Source of the DNA: Candidatus Competibacteraceae bacterium
Lineage (GTDB): Bacteria; Pseudomonadota; Gammaproteobacteria; Competibacterales; Competibacteraceae
Direction of reading: 5' to 3'
DNA: 64,000 nucleotides
Assembly: GCA_016699715.1 (NCBI GenBank)
Contig: CP065007.1
Span: 3,111,001-3,175,000, forward strand
Below, piece by piece: positions 1 through 8,894 of this stretch (position 1 is its first letter; each line of letters begins with the position of its first letter). A model generated the notes under the pieces. The model worked only from the letters and a program-made list of their open reading frames with translations. It had not been told where the DNA came from and made no database searches. Made by a program: the position numbers and the translations under genes.

Positions 1-1115
1 GCCAGCACCGCCTGGCGGGCGGCCTGCCCCAAGGTCCGGCGGAGCGCGGGGTCACTGGCCAGCCGGCTCGCCGACTCGATGAACGCGGCCTGGTCGTCGC
101 ACGGTGCCAGCAGACCGCTTTGGTCATGGACGATGTGGCGGTGAGCGGCGGCGTAGTCGAAGGCCACCACCGCCAGCCCGCTGGCCATGGCTTCCAGGGT
201 GACGTTGCCGAAGGTCTCGGTCAGGCTGGGGAATAGAAAGAGATCGGTCGATGCGTAATGCATCGCCAAATCCGCGCCGGTGCGGGTGCCCGAAAACACG
301 ATTTCGGGATGACGGGCTTGCAGCCGCGCCGCCAGGGGGCCGTCGCCGACCAGCACCAGGCGTGTAGTGGGGCGAATCGCGCGCAACGCCCGGTATGCCG
401 CCAATACCAGTTGCAGGTTTTTTTCCGCCGCCAGCCGGCCCACGTACAAAGCCACCGGATCGGTCGGACTCGCCCCCCAACTCCGGCGCAGCGCCGGATC
501 ACGATGAGCTGGATCGAACAGTCGGGTATCCACCCCGCGCGCCAGCACCCGCAGTCGATGAAAGCCCAGGGTCCGCAGTTCCGTCGCCAGCTCCTCGGTC
601 GGCACCAGCGTGCAGTCGGTCCGGTTGTGGAAACGGCGCAGGTAGGCAACGATGGGGCGCGCCAGCAGGCCCATGCCGTAATGCCGGCTGTAGGCGTGAA
701 AGTTGGTGTGAAAGCCGGAAAAGACCCGCAGGCGCAGACGACGGGCCACCGCCAGCGCCGAATGGCCCAGCGGACCTTCGGTCACGATATGCACCATGTC
801 CGGTGGCGCTTGGCGCCAGCGCTCCAGCAGCAGGCGACCGGCGGGGAACCCGATGCGCATTTCCCGGTAGAACGGGATGGCGGCGCCGGCCACCGGCCAT
901 ACGTCCAACGCTCCGTCGCGGCGGGGATCGTCGCGCGGATGCTGGCGCGGGCGGATCAACTGCACGGAATGGCCACGCGCGAGCAAACCCTCGACCAACC
1001 GGCCGACGGTCATGGCCACCCCATTGACCTCGGGGCCATAGGTTTCCGTGACGATGCCGACCCGCAGCCGGCGTGAACCAGCGCTGGGAAACAGTGGGGA
1101 AGGAATAGCGATCAT
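1..1115 (-). CDS. Family-4 glycosyltransferase (C-terminus cut by window edge)
   Basis: A GT-B fold glycosyltransferase that would transfer a sugar from a nucleotide donor, as in mannosyl/glucosyl transferases making glycolipids. About 371 codons are visible and no stop is reached. The N-terminal motif GIVTETYGPEVNGVAMTVGR (residues about 14-33) is typical of the MgtA/PimB-like group, followed by GFHTNF near residue 145 and a VGRLAAEKNL donor-site motif. The GT4 signature E-x7-E is present as ETFGNVTLE followed by AMASG. The ATG at 1115 is the first start in frame with this homology. The exact sugar and acceptor cannot be read from the sequence. Confidence 0.88.
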   Translation of the reverse strand, partial: MIAIPSPLFPSAGSRRLRVGIVTETYGPEVNGVAMTVGRLVEGLLARGHSVQLIRPRQHPRDDPRRDGALDVWPVAGAAIPFYREMRIGFPAGRLLLERWRQAPPDMVHIVTEGPLGHSALAVARRLRLRVFSGFHTNFHAYSRHYGMGLLARPIVAYLRRFHNRTDCTLVPTEELATELRTLGFHRLRVLARGVDTRLFDPAHRDPALRRSWGASPTDPVALYVGRLAAEKNLQLVLAAYRALRAIRPTTRLVLVGDGPLAARLQARHPEIVFSGTRTGADLAMHYASTDLFLFPSLTETFGNVTLEAMASGLAVVAFDYAAAHRHIVHDQSGLLAPCDDQAAFIESASRLASDPALRRTLGQAARQAVL

Positions 1116-1217
1116 GCCGGCACTATGGCCGGTTCGCGCAAAACTTTTGTGAAGCCGGGATGATCGTCCGATGACAGCGAGCAAAATCTGGAGCTTTTCG
1201 CCCCAGATTCGCCGCAG

Positions 1218-1973
1218 TTAACGGCTGGGCAGACTCGGCGGTGACAAGTGGCGCGACAAGCCTGGGAACCACACCTCGCCGGGCAGCAGGCGCTGGGTCA
1301 CGCCTTGGTAGGTGGCGCCATCCAGGACCAGTGCGACGAAAGGTCGAGGCGATGGGCAGAGCAGGAACAGTCCGACAACGGTTAGATACAGCATCACCGT
1401 GCCGATGGGCTGATTGAGGCTGCCCAGGCTGAGCGCGGTGCCAAAGGATTTTTTCAGCAACTTCTTGCCGAACAGATCGACACTGTAGAACTCGTCCAGC
1501 AGCAGATGGACGATGAAACCCAGGGTGACGAAGGCACCGCAAAGCCAGGCATGGATCACGGACGCATTGAAGGCGTAATAGGCGATGAGGGTGGTGGTCA
1601 GACCAAAACCGATGCTCGCCGGAATCGAATGGATCAAGCCGCGGTGGACGGTGAGGCGGTCGAGCAGAACGAACACGCCGTAACGGAGCAGCAGAAAACA
1701 GCCCAGCCACAGCGCTAGCAGTTCCACCAGCGAATAGCGCCGGCCGAAGGCGAAGACCAGCAGGAACCCGGTTATCACCGCCAGCGCCATGAAGGCGATG
1801 CGGACCGGGATCGAATGCGGCGAATCGATATCGGGCAGCAGGCCGCCGATCACGCCCAGCACGAAATAGCCGATCACCGCCTGATGGGGGAACATCCCGG
1901 TCATCACCAGCGCGGTGGCGGTCACACCGCTGACCACCGCCGCCCCCATCAGGTGGGTGTTGAAATTCGCCAT
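1218..1973 (-). CDS. YdjM/DUF457-type inner membrane metal-dependent hydrolase
   Basis: A 251-residue membrane protein of the YdjM-like (DUF457, LexA-regulated in E. coli) family. Candidate metal ligands occur in the family-typical places: H7, the DIDSPHS motif at 48-54, VHRGLIHS (H110, H115) and HLLLDEF (H156, D160). Five or so hydrophobic stretches alternate with these motifs, so the site probably faces one side of the inner membrane. The substrate is not known for the family. It stands alone, 100 nt from the glycosyltransferase and 30 nt after the DUF2333 gene on the same strand. No LexA box was recognised upstream. Confidence 0.8.
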   Translation of the reverse strand: MANFNTHLMGAAVVSGVTATALVMTGMFPHQAVIGYFVLGVIGGLLPDIDSPHSIPVRIAFMALAVITGFLLVFAFGRRYSLVELLALWLGCFLLLRYGVFVLLDRLTVHRGLIHSIPASIGFGLTTTLIAYYAFNASVIHAWLCGAFVTLGFIVHLLLDEFYSVDLFGKKLLKKSFGTALSLGSLNQPIGTVMLYLTVVGLFLLCPSPRPFVALVLDGATYQGVTQRLLPGEVWFPGLSRHLSPPSLPSR

Positions 1974-2004
1974 CCCTGCGCCTTAGCTCTCACGCCTCAC
2001 GTTT

Positions 2005-3084
2005 TTAACCCTGCAACAGCAAGTTGCGCAGGTCGATGATGGCGGCGTTGGCGCGGGAGATATAGGACGCCATGATCAGCGAATGGTTGGCCATCGGCCC
2101 GAAACCGGTGCCGTTGAGAATGAGCGGACTCCAGATGAATGCCTGGGTATTTTCCAACTCGCGGATGATTTGCTTGAGTGAAACCACGGCGTTCTTGTCC
2201 GCCAGGACGCTGGCGAAATCCACCTCCAGCGCTCGCAGGGTATGCAGCAGCGCCCAGGAATAGCCGCGCGCCTCGAAGAAGTTGTCGTCGATCTTCGTCC
2301 AGGGCGTCTTGATCTGAGATTGCGCTGGAGTCGGTGTCGATTGGCGGGCGTTGGGATCGCCGGCCAGATCCAAGTTAAAGCGAACCTGGCCAACGCCGGC
2401 CGCCAACCGCTGCGCCAGACTGCCCAGCCGCTTCTCGACCACTTGCAGGTAGGCGCTCAGATTATCGGCACGGGCAAAAAACTGGCCGTCATAGACCTTG
2501 TCGTCAGCCAGTCGTTCGAGATAGCGGTACAACGCCATGGTTCCCTTACGGTATTCCGACTCGCTGGATGGCAGAATCCAGGATTCCGAATCGTAACTGA
2601 ATTGCGGATCGGCAACTTGCAAGTCCTTGTCTTCGACCGACTGGGTCTGCGAACGGCTGAAATCGTTGCGCATTGAGCGCACCAGATCGCGCAACTCAGT
2701 CAAGGCGCCAAATTCCCAGTTGGGGATATTGTCCAGATAAATGCCCGGCGGTGTAACGTCGTTGCTGAGGTAGCCACCGGGCTTGTCCAGCAGGGTTTCG
2801 GCGATGCGAATGGCGGTGGCGGTGGTTACGTAGCCCGGCACCAGCTTTTTTTCGTCCTTGTTGGCCATGGCCAGCGCGCTTTCGCGCACATCGAACTCGC
2901 CGGGCGAGCGCGACCAGATAAAGCCGAGCACGATCACCACGATGAGGTAGGTGACCACGAACAGGCCCAGGGTCCACCACAGCCCTTTTTCCTTCCAGGT
3001 GCGAGGATTGTAGTACGTCGCCACCTTGGTGACTTTGCTGCCCAGGTTCGATTTTTTCGCGGATGCGGAGTCTTGCGGGTCCAT
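2005..3084 (-). CDS. DUF2333 family membrane-anchored protein
   Basis: A 359-residue protein of the proteobacterial DUF2333 family, whose function is not established. A short basic N-terminus is followed by one membrane span at about residues 36-57 (LWWTLGLFVVTYLIVVIVLG) and a large, presumably periplasmic, helical domain. Family-typical stretches include GYLSNDVTPPG, WEFGALTELRDL, NDFSRSQSQ-like (here NDFSRSQTQ) and, near the C-terminus, HSLIMASYISRANAAIIDLR. It starts 42 nt after the valS stop on the same strand, so it is probably cotranscribed with valS. Confidence 0.82.
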   Translation of the reverse strand: MDPQDSASAKKSNLGSKVTKVATYYNPRTWKEKGLWWTLGLFVVTYLIVVIVLGFIWSRSPGEFDVRESALAMANKDEKKLVPGYVTTATAIRIAETLLDKPGGYLSNDVTPPGIYLDNIPNWEFGALTELRDLVRSMRNDFSRSQTQSVEDKDLQVADPQFSYDSESWILPSSESEYRKGTMALYRYLERLADDKVYDGQFFARADNLSAYLQVVEKRLGSLAQRLAAGVGQVRFNLDLAGDPNARQSTPTPAQSQIKTPWTKIDDNFFEARGYSWALLHTLRALEVDFASVLADKNAVVSLKQIIRELENTQAFIWSPLILNGTGFGPMANHSLIMASYISRANAAIIDLRNLLLQG

Positions 3085-3126
3085 TTCGTATTCCTTGGTT
3101 CGCTAGTCGGAATGGGTTCCAGGCGT

Positions 3127-5949
3127 TCACATCTGCCGGATTCGGGTTCGTTGCTCCTCCAGCTTGAGGATAGCTGTTTGGAGTTCCGCCAGGCGGGTGC
3201 GTTCTTTTTCGACCACGGTGGCCGGGGCGCGGCCGAGAAAATCGGCGTTGCCCAGTTTGACCGCGCCACGTTCCTCCTCCTTGCGTAATTTGACGATTTC
3301 CTTGTCGAGGCGGGCGATTTCCGCCGTCTTGTCGATCAAGCCGGCCATCGGGATCAGGATGTTCATGCCGCCGACCAGCGCGGTGGCGGCTTCCGGGGCC
3401 GGCGCGCCATCGTCCAGCCAGTCGATCGTTTCCAGCCGGCCCAGGGTGCTCAGCGCCCGGCGATGCCGTTCCAGCCGCTCGCGGTCGTCGCGCGAGCCGT
3501 GTTGCAGCCGCACCGGCAGCGGTTTGCCCGGCGCGATGTTCATCTCGGCGCGAATGCGGCGCACACCCAGCAGAAACTGCCGCAGCCATTCGATGTCGGC
3601 GACCGCCGCCTCATCGATCAGCGTCCTGTCCACTTCGGGATAGGGCTGGAACATGATGGAAATCCCTCCGCTCACGTCGTTCGCACCCCCCTTTGACAAA
3701 GGGGGGTTGGGGGGGATTTTTCCGGCCAGCGGCGCGACTCGTTGCCAGATTTCCTCGGTGATGAATGGCATCAGCGGGTGCAGCAGGCGCAGCAGGGTTT
3801 CCAGCACCCGCGTCAGTGTTTGTCGCGTCCCGCGTTGCGCCGCCTCGGAGCTGGCGGGATCGGTCAGTACCGGTTTGGACAGCTCCAGATACCAGTCGCA
3901 GAACTCGTTCCAGGTGAACTCGTAGATCGCCTGCGCCATTTGATCGAGACGGTAGCCCCGCACCGCGATGTTGACTTCGTCGATGGTGCGTTGCAGGCGG
4001 GCCAGAATCCAGCGGTCGGCCTGGCTGAGTTCGATCTGGCCGCCGTTCAGTCCGGTATCCTTGCCCTCGGTGTTCATCAAGACGTAGCGGGCGGCGTTCC
4101 ACAGCTTGTTGCAGAAGTTGCGGTAGCCCTCGACCCGGCCCATGTCGAACACGATGTCGCGCCCGGTCGTCGCCAGCGCGGCGAAGGTGAAGCGCAGCGC
4201 GTCGGTGCCGTGGGCGTGGATACCGGCCGGAAATTGCTTGCGGGTGTCCTTTTCGATGCGCGGCGCCATCTGCGGCTGCATCAGCCCGCTGGTGCGTTTG
4301 GCCACCAGCTCATCCAGATCGACGCCGTCGATGATGTCCAGCGGGTCCAGCACGTTCCCCTTGGATTTCGACATCTTGTTGCCGTCCTGATCGCGCACCA
4401 GGCCGTGGATGTAGATCTCGCGAAACGGCACGTCGTCCATGAACTTCAGGCCCATCATGATCATCCGCGCCACCCAGAAGAAGATGATGTCGAAGCCGGT
4501 GACCAGCACGCTGGTGGGATAGAAGGTCTTGAGCGCGTCGGTGTTTTCCGGCCAGCCGAGGGTCGAGAACGGCCACAGCGCCGAGGAGAACCAGGTGTCC
4601 AGCACGTCGGGGTCCTGTTCGAGCGCCACATCCGGGCCAAGCCAGTGTTTGGCGCGGATCTCCGCCTCGTCGCGGCCGACGTAAACTTTGCCTTCGGCGT
4701 CGTACCAGGCCGGGATGCGGTGGCCCCACCAGATTTGCCGGCTGATGCACCAGTCCTCGATGCGGTTCAGCCAGTCGAAATAGGTCTTCTCCCAGTTTTC
4801 CGGGATGAATTTGATCTTGCCGGTCTTGACCGCGGCGATGGCGGGGCCGGCCAGCGGTCCGGTTTTCACATACCATTGATCGGTCAGCAGCGGCTCGATG
4901 ACGGCATGGCTGCGGTCGCCGCGCGGCACCATCAGCTTGTGGGAGCGAGTCTCTTCCAGCAGCCCCAGTTCTTCCAGATCGCCGACGATGCGCCGGCGGG
5001 CCTCGAAGCGATCCAGACCGCGATAGGGTTCCGGGCCGTTCTCGTTGATGCGGGCGCTGGGTGTGAAGATATTGATCAGCGGTAGCTTATGGCGCTGGCC
5101 GACCGCGTAGTCGTTGAAATCGTGGGCCGGGGTGATCTTGACGCAGCCGGTGCCGAAAGTCGGGTCCACGTACTCATCGGCGATGATGGGAATATGGCGT
5201 CCGGTCAGCGGCAGAACGGCATGCAGGCCGATCAGATGCTGGTAGCGCTCGTCGTCCGGGTGAACCGCCACGGCGGCGTCGCCGAGCAGGGTTTCCGGGC
5301 GGGTGGTGGCGACGATCAGATCGCCGCCGCCCTCGGCCAGCGGATAGCGAATGTGCCACATGAATCCGCTTTCCTCGGCGCTGACCACTTCCAGATCCGA
5401 GACGGCGGTGTGCAGCACCGGGTCCCAGTTGACCAGCCGCTGGCCGCGATAGATCAGCCCTTCCTCGTACAGGCGGACGAACACCTCGCGCACGGCGGCG
5501 GACAAGCCATCGTCCATGGTGAAGCGCTCGCGGCTCCAGTCCACCGAGGCGCCCATCCGCCGCAACTGGCGGGTGATGGTGCCGCCGGATTCCGCCTTCC
5601 AGGTCCAGACCCGTTCGATGAATGCTTCGCGGCCCAAATCGTGGCGGGTTCGGCCCTCGCCAGCCAGTTGCCGTTCGACCACCATCTGAGTGGCGATGCC
5701 GGCGTGATCGGTACCGGGCTGCCACAGAGTGTTGTGGCCCTTCATTCGGTGATAGCGGGTCAGCGCGTCCATGATGGTGTCCTGGAAGGCATGCCCCATG
5801 TGCAGGGTACCGGTGACGTTCGGCGGCGGGATCATGATGCAGTAGGGTGCGCCCTGGCCGCTGGGGGCGAAATAGTTCCGTTCCTCCCAGAAGGCGTACC
5901 AGCGCGGTTCGATCGCGTGCGGTTCGTAGGTCTTGTCCATGGCTGTCAT
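3127..5949 (-). CDS. valS: Valine--tRNA ligase
   Basis: Class I aminoacyl-tRNA synthetase charging tRNA-Val. The ATP-binding HIGH motif appears as HMGH within NVTGTLHMGHAFQDTIMD, the second signature as KMSKSKGNVLDP, and the editing domain and the C-terminal coiled coil (AEIARLDKEIVKLRKEEERG) are present. The protein is about 940 residues from the ATG at 5949 (E. coli has 951); a further ATG at 5940 is possible, and the open frame extends upstream to 6069 without homology. Near residue 790 there is an in-frame insert, KIPPNPPLSKGGANDVSGGI, encoded by a palindromic repeat (see 3661-3719). Confidence 0.97.
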   Translation of the reverse strand: MTAMDKTYEPHAIEPRWYAFWEERNYFAPSGQGAPYCIMIPPPNVTGTLHMGHAFQDTIMDALTRYHRMKGHNTLWQPGTDHAGIATQMVVERQLAGEGRTRHDLGREAFIERVWTWKAESGGTITRQLRRMGASVDWSRERFTMDDGLSAAVREVFVRLYEEGLIYRGQRLVNWDPVLHTAVSDLEVVSAEESGFMWHIRYPLAEGGGDLIVATTRPETLLGDAAVAVHPDDERYQHLIGLHAVLPLTGRHIPIIADEYVDPTFGTGCVKITPAHDFNDYAVGQRHKLPLINIFTPSARINENGPEPYRGLDRFEARRRIVGDLEELGLLEETRSHKLMVPRGDRSHAVIEPLLTDQWYVKTGPLAGPAIAAVKTGKIKFIPENWEKTYFDWLNRIEDWCISRQIWWGHRIPAWYDAEGKVYVGRDEAEIRAKHWLGPDVALEQDPDVLDTWFSSALWPFSTLGWPENTDALKTFYPTSVLVTGFDIIFFWVARMIMMGLKFMDDVPFREIYIHGLVRDQDGNKMSKSKGNVLDPLDIIDGVDLDELVAKRTSGLMQPQMAPRIEKDTRKQFPAGIHAHGTDALRFTFAALATTGRDIVFDMGRVEGYRNFCNKLWNAARYVLMNTEGKDTGLNGGQIELSQADRWILARLQRTIDEVNIAVRGYRLDQMAQAIYEFTWNEFCDWYLELSKPVLTDPASSEAAQRGTRQTLTRVLETLLRLLHPLMPFITEEIWQRVAPLAGKIPPNPPLSKGGANDVSGGISIMFQPYPEVDRTLIDEAAVADIEWLRQFLLGVRRIRAEMNIAPGKPLPVRLQHGSRDDRERLERHRRALSTLGRLETIDWLDDGAPAPEAATALVGGMNILIPMAGLIDKTAEIARLDKEIVKLRKEEERGAVKLGNADFLGRAPATVVEKERTRLAELQTAILKLEEQRTRIRQM
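3661..3719 (+). repeat. Dispersed palindromic repeat, copy 1, inside valS
   Basis: A 59-nt GC-rich element with AATCCC at one end and GGGGATTT at the other. Its core is a perfect hairpin: arms 3686-3695 and 3697-3706 (CCCCCCTTTG and its complement) around one base. A clearly related 58-nt copy in the same orientation is at 56655-56712. Here it is read in frame on the minus strand as about 20 residues rich in P and G within ValS, at a position where other ValS proteins have a short link between the anticodon-binding helices and the next strand. Confidence 0.85.
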
Positions 5950-6071
5950 CGGTTGTTCGGAGGGTCGGCGGGCACGTAGCCGCCAGGAATCACGGAGTCG
6001 GGATGTTGGATGTTTGAGGAAAGCAGTATAACCCAGCTTGTCGGCGGTGAGACCCGTGCCCGATGGCAAAG

Positions 6072-6097
6072 AAAAACCCGCCGGCCGGCGGGTTTTT
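6072..6097. terminator. Rho-independent terminator
   Basis: A perfect GC-rich inverted repeat (CCCGCCGG / CCGGCGGG) flanked by A5 on one side and T5 on the other, so it works on either strand. It lies 25 nt after the stop of the minus-strand gene 6123-6785 and before the valS start, separating the two transcripts. Confidence 0.85.
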
Positions 6098-6122
6098 CAA
6101 GGAACGCCCAGACGAGTGGCGT

Positions 6123-6785
6123 CTATTTTCTTTTGGCGGACTTCCTGGACGAGGCCGGTTCCACGGAAAGTGCCAGTTCTTCGACGTAGGTGAGCTTGAC
6201 TTGATCGCCGATATCGAGCCGACTGATGTTGACGTCGGCGGGCGCTTTTACGGTCAACGCCTTGTATGGACCCTGAAAGGTGATCTTGCGGGTTTGACGG
6301 TCGATGGCCAAGACGTTGGCAATGGTTTCGACGGTGTTGCGCACGCTGCCCGCCGGTTTTTGTCCCAACGCGGCGCGGTCGCCGCTCAGGGTTTCCTTGC
6401 GCGAGGTGATCCCACCGGTGGTATCTCGACTAATCTGTACCGCCATGGCTTCGGTGTACTTCATCACGACCTGGTCACCCACCCGGACCTGGGGCAGGTT
6501 GCGTGCTTCCTCACTTACATGAATGGTAAAGGGTTCGCCACCTTTCTGCTTGAGCGTCACCGTCCGGCTTTTCAGATCGACCGCCTGTACCCTCGCGGTC
6601 ATGGTAGTCGTTTCACTGTCGGCGATCGTCGGCGCCGGCGCCGGTGCTGTTTCCTGCTGGGCGGCGGCCGTTTTCTCCATCTCCGCCTTGTTTTTGTCAT
6701 GGCCCAGCAGGTTGTTGAAGTTAGCGCAGCCCACGGTCGTTAGTAGACTCACCATGCCCAAGATGGCCACGATGCGCTCTTTCAT
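6123..6785 (-). CDS. Secreted or lipoprotein with two repeated domains, unknown function
   Basis: A 220-residue protein. The ATG at 6785 is chosen because AAGGAG lies 8 nt upstream; an earlier in-frame ATG at 6830 lacks this. The N-terminus is a signal peptide ending LLTTVGC, a weak lipobox. After a linker rich in A, P and T come two copies of the same domain: residues about 63-118 (ARVQAVDLKSRTVTLK ... VRVGDQVVMKYTEAMAVQI) and about 152-208 (IANVLAIDRQTRKITFQG ... LDIGDQVKLTYVEELALSV). The pattern, a beta-rich repeat ending in GDQV-x-(M/L)-x-Y-x-E, suggests an internal duplication. No function is assigned. Confidence 0.75.
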   Translation of the reverse strand: MKERIVAILGMVSLLTTVGCANFNNLLGHDKNKAEMEKTAAAQQETAPAPAPTIADSETTTMTARVQAVDLKSRTVTLKQKGGEPFTIHVSEEARNLPQVRVGDQVVMKYTEAMAVQISRDTTGGITSRKETLSGDRAALGQKPAGSVRNTVETIANVLAIDRQTRKITFQGPYKALTVKAPADVNISRLDIGDQVKLTYVEELALSVEPASSRKSAKRK

Positions 6786-6996
6786 GATGCTTTTCTCCTT
6801 GACGAGGGGTTGGTTCCCTCGAATAAACACTGTTGGGAAATCAAAGCGGATTGATCGCTTGCCTGGAGAGTGTTGCGGTCGCCTGGCGCGATTGCAAGCA
6901 AAACTCGCGCGGAGTATAGCGGTACGGCATTAGCCTGGCTTGGGATTGCGCGGGGTGGGACGGCGTAACCCGACCCACGCGAAGCGTCACCCGGCG

Positions 6997-7386
6997 TCAC
7001 AGGGCGCTAAGCTGGGCGTTGATCTCGGCGCTCAGGCGCTGCACCCAAGCGTTGTAGTTACTGTGAATATTGACGCCGTCGTAATCCAGGTTGTTGCTGT
7101 CCCGGTACAGGATGCTGTAGGTCACCCGGTCATAGGGGATTTCGACCTGCGCCATGTGACTGCGCAGGTAGAGCGTGCCGATGATCAGGCCAGGCCGGAC
7201 GATTTTCATCCGCCAGCCTTGTGCCGCTCCCGCTCGCAGGATGGCGCCACGCACATCGCCCAGCGAATAGCCGCGGGTGCTGGTTGTCACCGGCATGTTC
7301 GCGACGTCGTAGACCGGGTTGCCGCGGCAGCCCACCAAGACCAGGGCCAAGAGGACCACCAGCGGGACCAACACTCTAAAAATCAT
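6997..7386 (-). CDS. Small lipoprotein at the end of the aryl-polyene-like operon
   Basis: A 129-residue protein with a clear lipoprotein signal (LVVLLALVLVGC, cysteine at about residue 20). The mature part is a compact alpha/beta domain beginning with TTSTRGYSLGDVRGAILRAG and containing MKIVRPGLIIGTLYLRSH; similar small lipoproteins are found in beta- and gammaproteobacteria, with no proven role. Its ATG overlaps the stop of the upstream glycosyltransferase by 4 nt, so it is the last gene of the operon. An accessory role in handling the lipid product at the envelope is an inference from position only. Confidence 0.75.
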   Translation of the reverse strand: MIFRVLVPLVVLLALVLVGCRGNPVYDVANMPVTTSTRGYSLGDVRGAILRAGAAQGWRMKIVRPGLIIGTLYLRSHMAQVEIPYDRVTYSILYRDSNNLDYDGVNIHSNYNAWVQRLSAEINAQLSAL

Positions 7387-8174
7387 GTCTTTCCCCCCGT
7401 ATCCTGTTGTTTAAGCAAAGCTTCATGATCGGATACCGGTAAGGGTAGTAGCCGCAGCGACCGGAGTAAACCTGTCGGATACAGGCCGCGTCCGAGCAGT
7501 TCCCACGCCACCATGGCGACGATGCGCAGGGTGTCGCGCCACGGCCGATAATGGCTGGGACGGCCCTGCGCGTGATAGATCGTCTCGATGGCCACCGTCG
7601 CCGGATAGCAGCCCAGCCGGGCGGCCTGAATCAGCAGCGCGCTCTCGAAGGCGAAACCGCGCCGTCCGTTGCCAGGCGCGGCGGCGGCGTGCAGGAATGC
7701 GGCCGGATACAGCCGAAATCCGGATTGGGTGTCGCGGATCGGATAGCCAGCCGCCCAGGAAATCCAGAAATCGGCCATGCCGTTGGCGAAGCGGCGCAAG
7801 CCGGGCGCGCGCTCGCGGCGTTCCAGCCGGGCGGCGATGATTAGACGGTCAGGCTGGCACCGGGCGGCGGCCAGCAGTTTCGGAATATCCTCGGGACAGT
7901 GCTGACCGTCCGCGTCCAGAGTGATAACCGCGTCCGCGCCTTGCGCCAGCGCCTCCCCCATCCCGCGCCACAAGGCCGCGCCCTTGCCTTGATTGGCCGG
8001 CTGGCGCAGCAATTGTGCCCCCGCTGCTTCGGCTTGGGGCGCGGTGTCGTCGCTGGAGCCGTCATCCACCACGATCACCGTCTCCACTTGCCGCCGGGCG
8101 CGGCGGACGATGCCGGTGATGGTGGTGGCTTCGTTATAGGCGGGAATGACGATGGCGACCGGCATGATCGGCAC
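7383..8174 (-). CDS. Family-2 glycosyltransferase
   Basis: A GT-A fold enzyme of the dolichyl-phosphate-mannose-synthase-like type, about 263 residues. It opens with VAIVIPAYNEA, then VIVVDDGSSDDT (first aspartates binding the nucleotide), NQGKGAALWRGM, and ALAQGADAVITLDADGQHCPED with the DxD-type metal motif. No transmembrane tail is seen, so it is cytosolic or membrane-associated. The GTG at 8174 directly follows the ketoreductase stop; an ATG at 8165 is an equally good start. In aryl polyene clusters a glycosyltransferase is thought to join the polyene to its lipid or sugar anchor; that is the likely role here. Confidence 0.85.
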   Translation of the reverse strand: MPIMPVAIVIPAYNEATTITGIVRRARRQVETVIVVDDGSSDDTAPQAEAAGAQLLRQPANQGKGAALWRGMGEALAQGADAVITLDADGQHCPEDIPKLLAAARCQPDRLIIAARLERRERAPGLRRFANGMADFWISWAAGYPIRDTQSGFRLYPAAFLHAAAAPGNGRRGFAFESALLIQAARLGCYPATVAIETIYHAQGRPSHYRPWRDTLRIVAMVAWELLGRGLYPTGLLRSLRLLPLPVSDHEALLKQQDTGGKT

Positions 8175-8894
8175 TCAGGCGATCCCGCCGTTGAGGCCAA
8201 TGATTTGCCCAGTCAGATAGCCCGCCTCTTCGGAAGCCAGAAAACCGGCCAGGGCGGCCACTTCGTCCGGCGTTCCCGCCCGTTGCATCGGCACCAGCCG
8301 CCGGATGGTCGCCGCGTCGAACGCCGCCTCGGCGACCTGACTGTCGATGATGCCCGGCGCGATGGCGTTGACGGTGATCCCGCGCGAGGCCAGTTCCAGC
8401 GCCAGCGCCCGGGTCGCCCCGTGCAGCCCGGCCTTGGCGGCGGCGTAGTTGGTCTGGCCACGGTTGCCGGTGACGCCGGTCAGCGAGGAGATGTTGACGA
8501 TGCGACCCCAGCGCGTGCCGAGCATCGGCAGCAGCAGCGGTTGGGTCACGTTGAAGAAGCCGTGCAGGCACACCTCGATCGGCTGCCGCCACTGCATGCT
8601 CGACATGCCGGCCATCGGTGCGTCGGCGTGAACGCCGGCGTTGTTGACCAGCACCTGAATCGGCCCGGCTTGCAGCAGTCGCATCAGTGCCTGGCGAGTC
8701 TGATCCTCATCGGCGACGTCGAAGGCGACCGCCTCCGCCGAACCGCCCGTCGCTCGAATGGCATCGACCACCGCCGCCGCCCGTTCGGGATGCCGGCGGG
8801 CATGGACGATGACGTGCAGGCTGTCGCGCCCGAGGCGCTGGCAGATGGCCCGACCGAGATCGCCGCTGCCGCCGGTCACTAGCGCCCGTTTCAT
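8175..8894 (-). CDS. FabG-like 3-oxoacyl-ACP reductase
   Basis: A 239-residue short-chain dehydrogenase reducing 3-ketoacyl-ACP with NADPH. The cofactor motif is TGGSGDLGRAIC at about residues 7-18; the catalytic serine lies in NISSLTG and the tyrosine-lysine pair in NYAAAKAG. The C-terminus ends YLTGQIIGLNGGIA, typical of FabG. The ATG at 8894 shares 4 nt with the stop of the preceding chain-length-factor gene, so it is preferred over the ATG at 8918. Position between a ketosynthase pair and a glycosyltransferase marks it as the pathway reductase rather than the housekeeping FabG. Confidence 0.92.
   Translation of the reverse strand: MKRALVTGGSGDLGRAICQRLGRDSLHVIVHARRHPERAAAVVDAIRATGGSAEAVAFDVADEDQTRQALMRLLQAGPIQVLVNNAGVHADAPMAGMSSMQWRQPIEVCLHGFFNVTQPLLLPMLGTRWGRIVNISSLTGVTGNRGQTNYAAAKAGLHGATRALALELASRGITVNAIAPGIIDSQVAEAAFDAATIRRLVPMQRAGTPDEVAALAGFLASEEAGYLTGQIIGLNGGIA

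Noticed and set aside
258..1076. Long plus-strand open frame opposite the glycosyltransferase
   Set aside because: Its translation is rich in Q, R, H and G with no domain, while the minus-strand frame gives a full GT4 sequence.
3742..5085. 447-codon plus-strand open frame inside valS
   Set aside because: Antisense shadow of valS; composition is atypical and no motif is seen.
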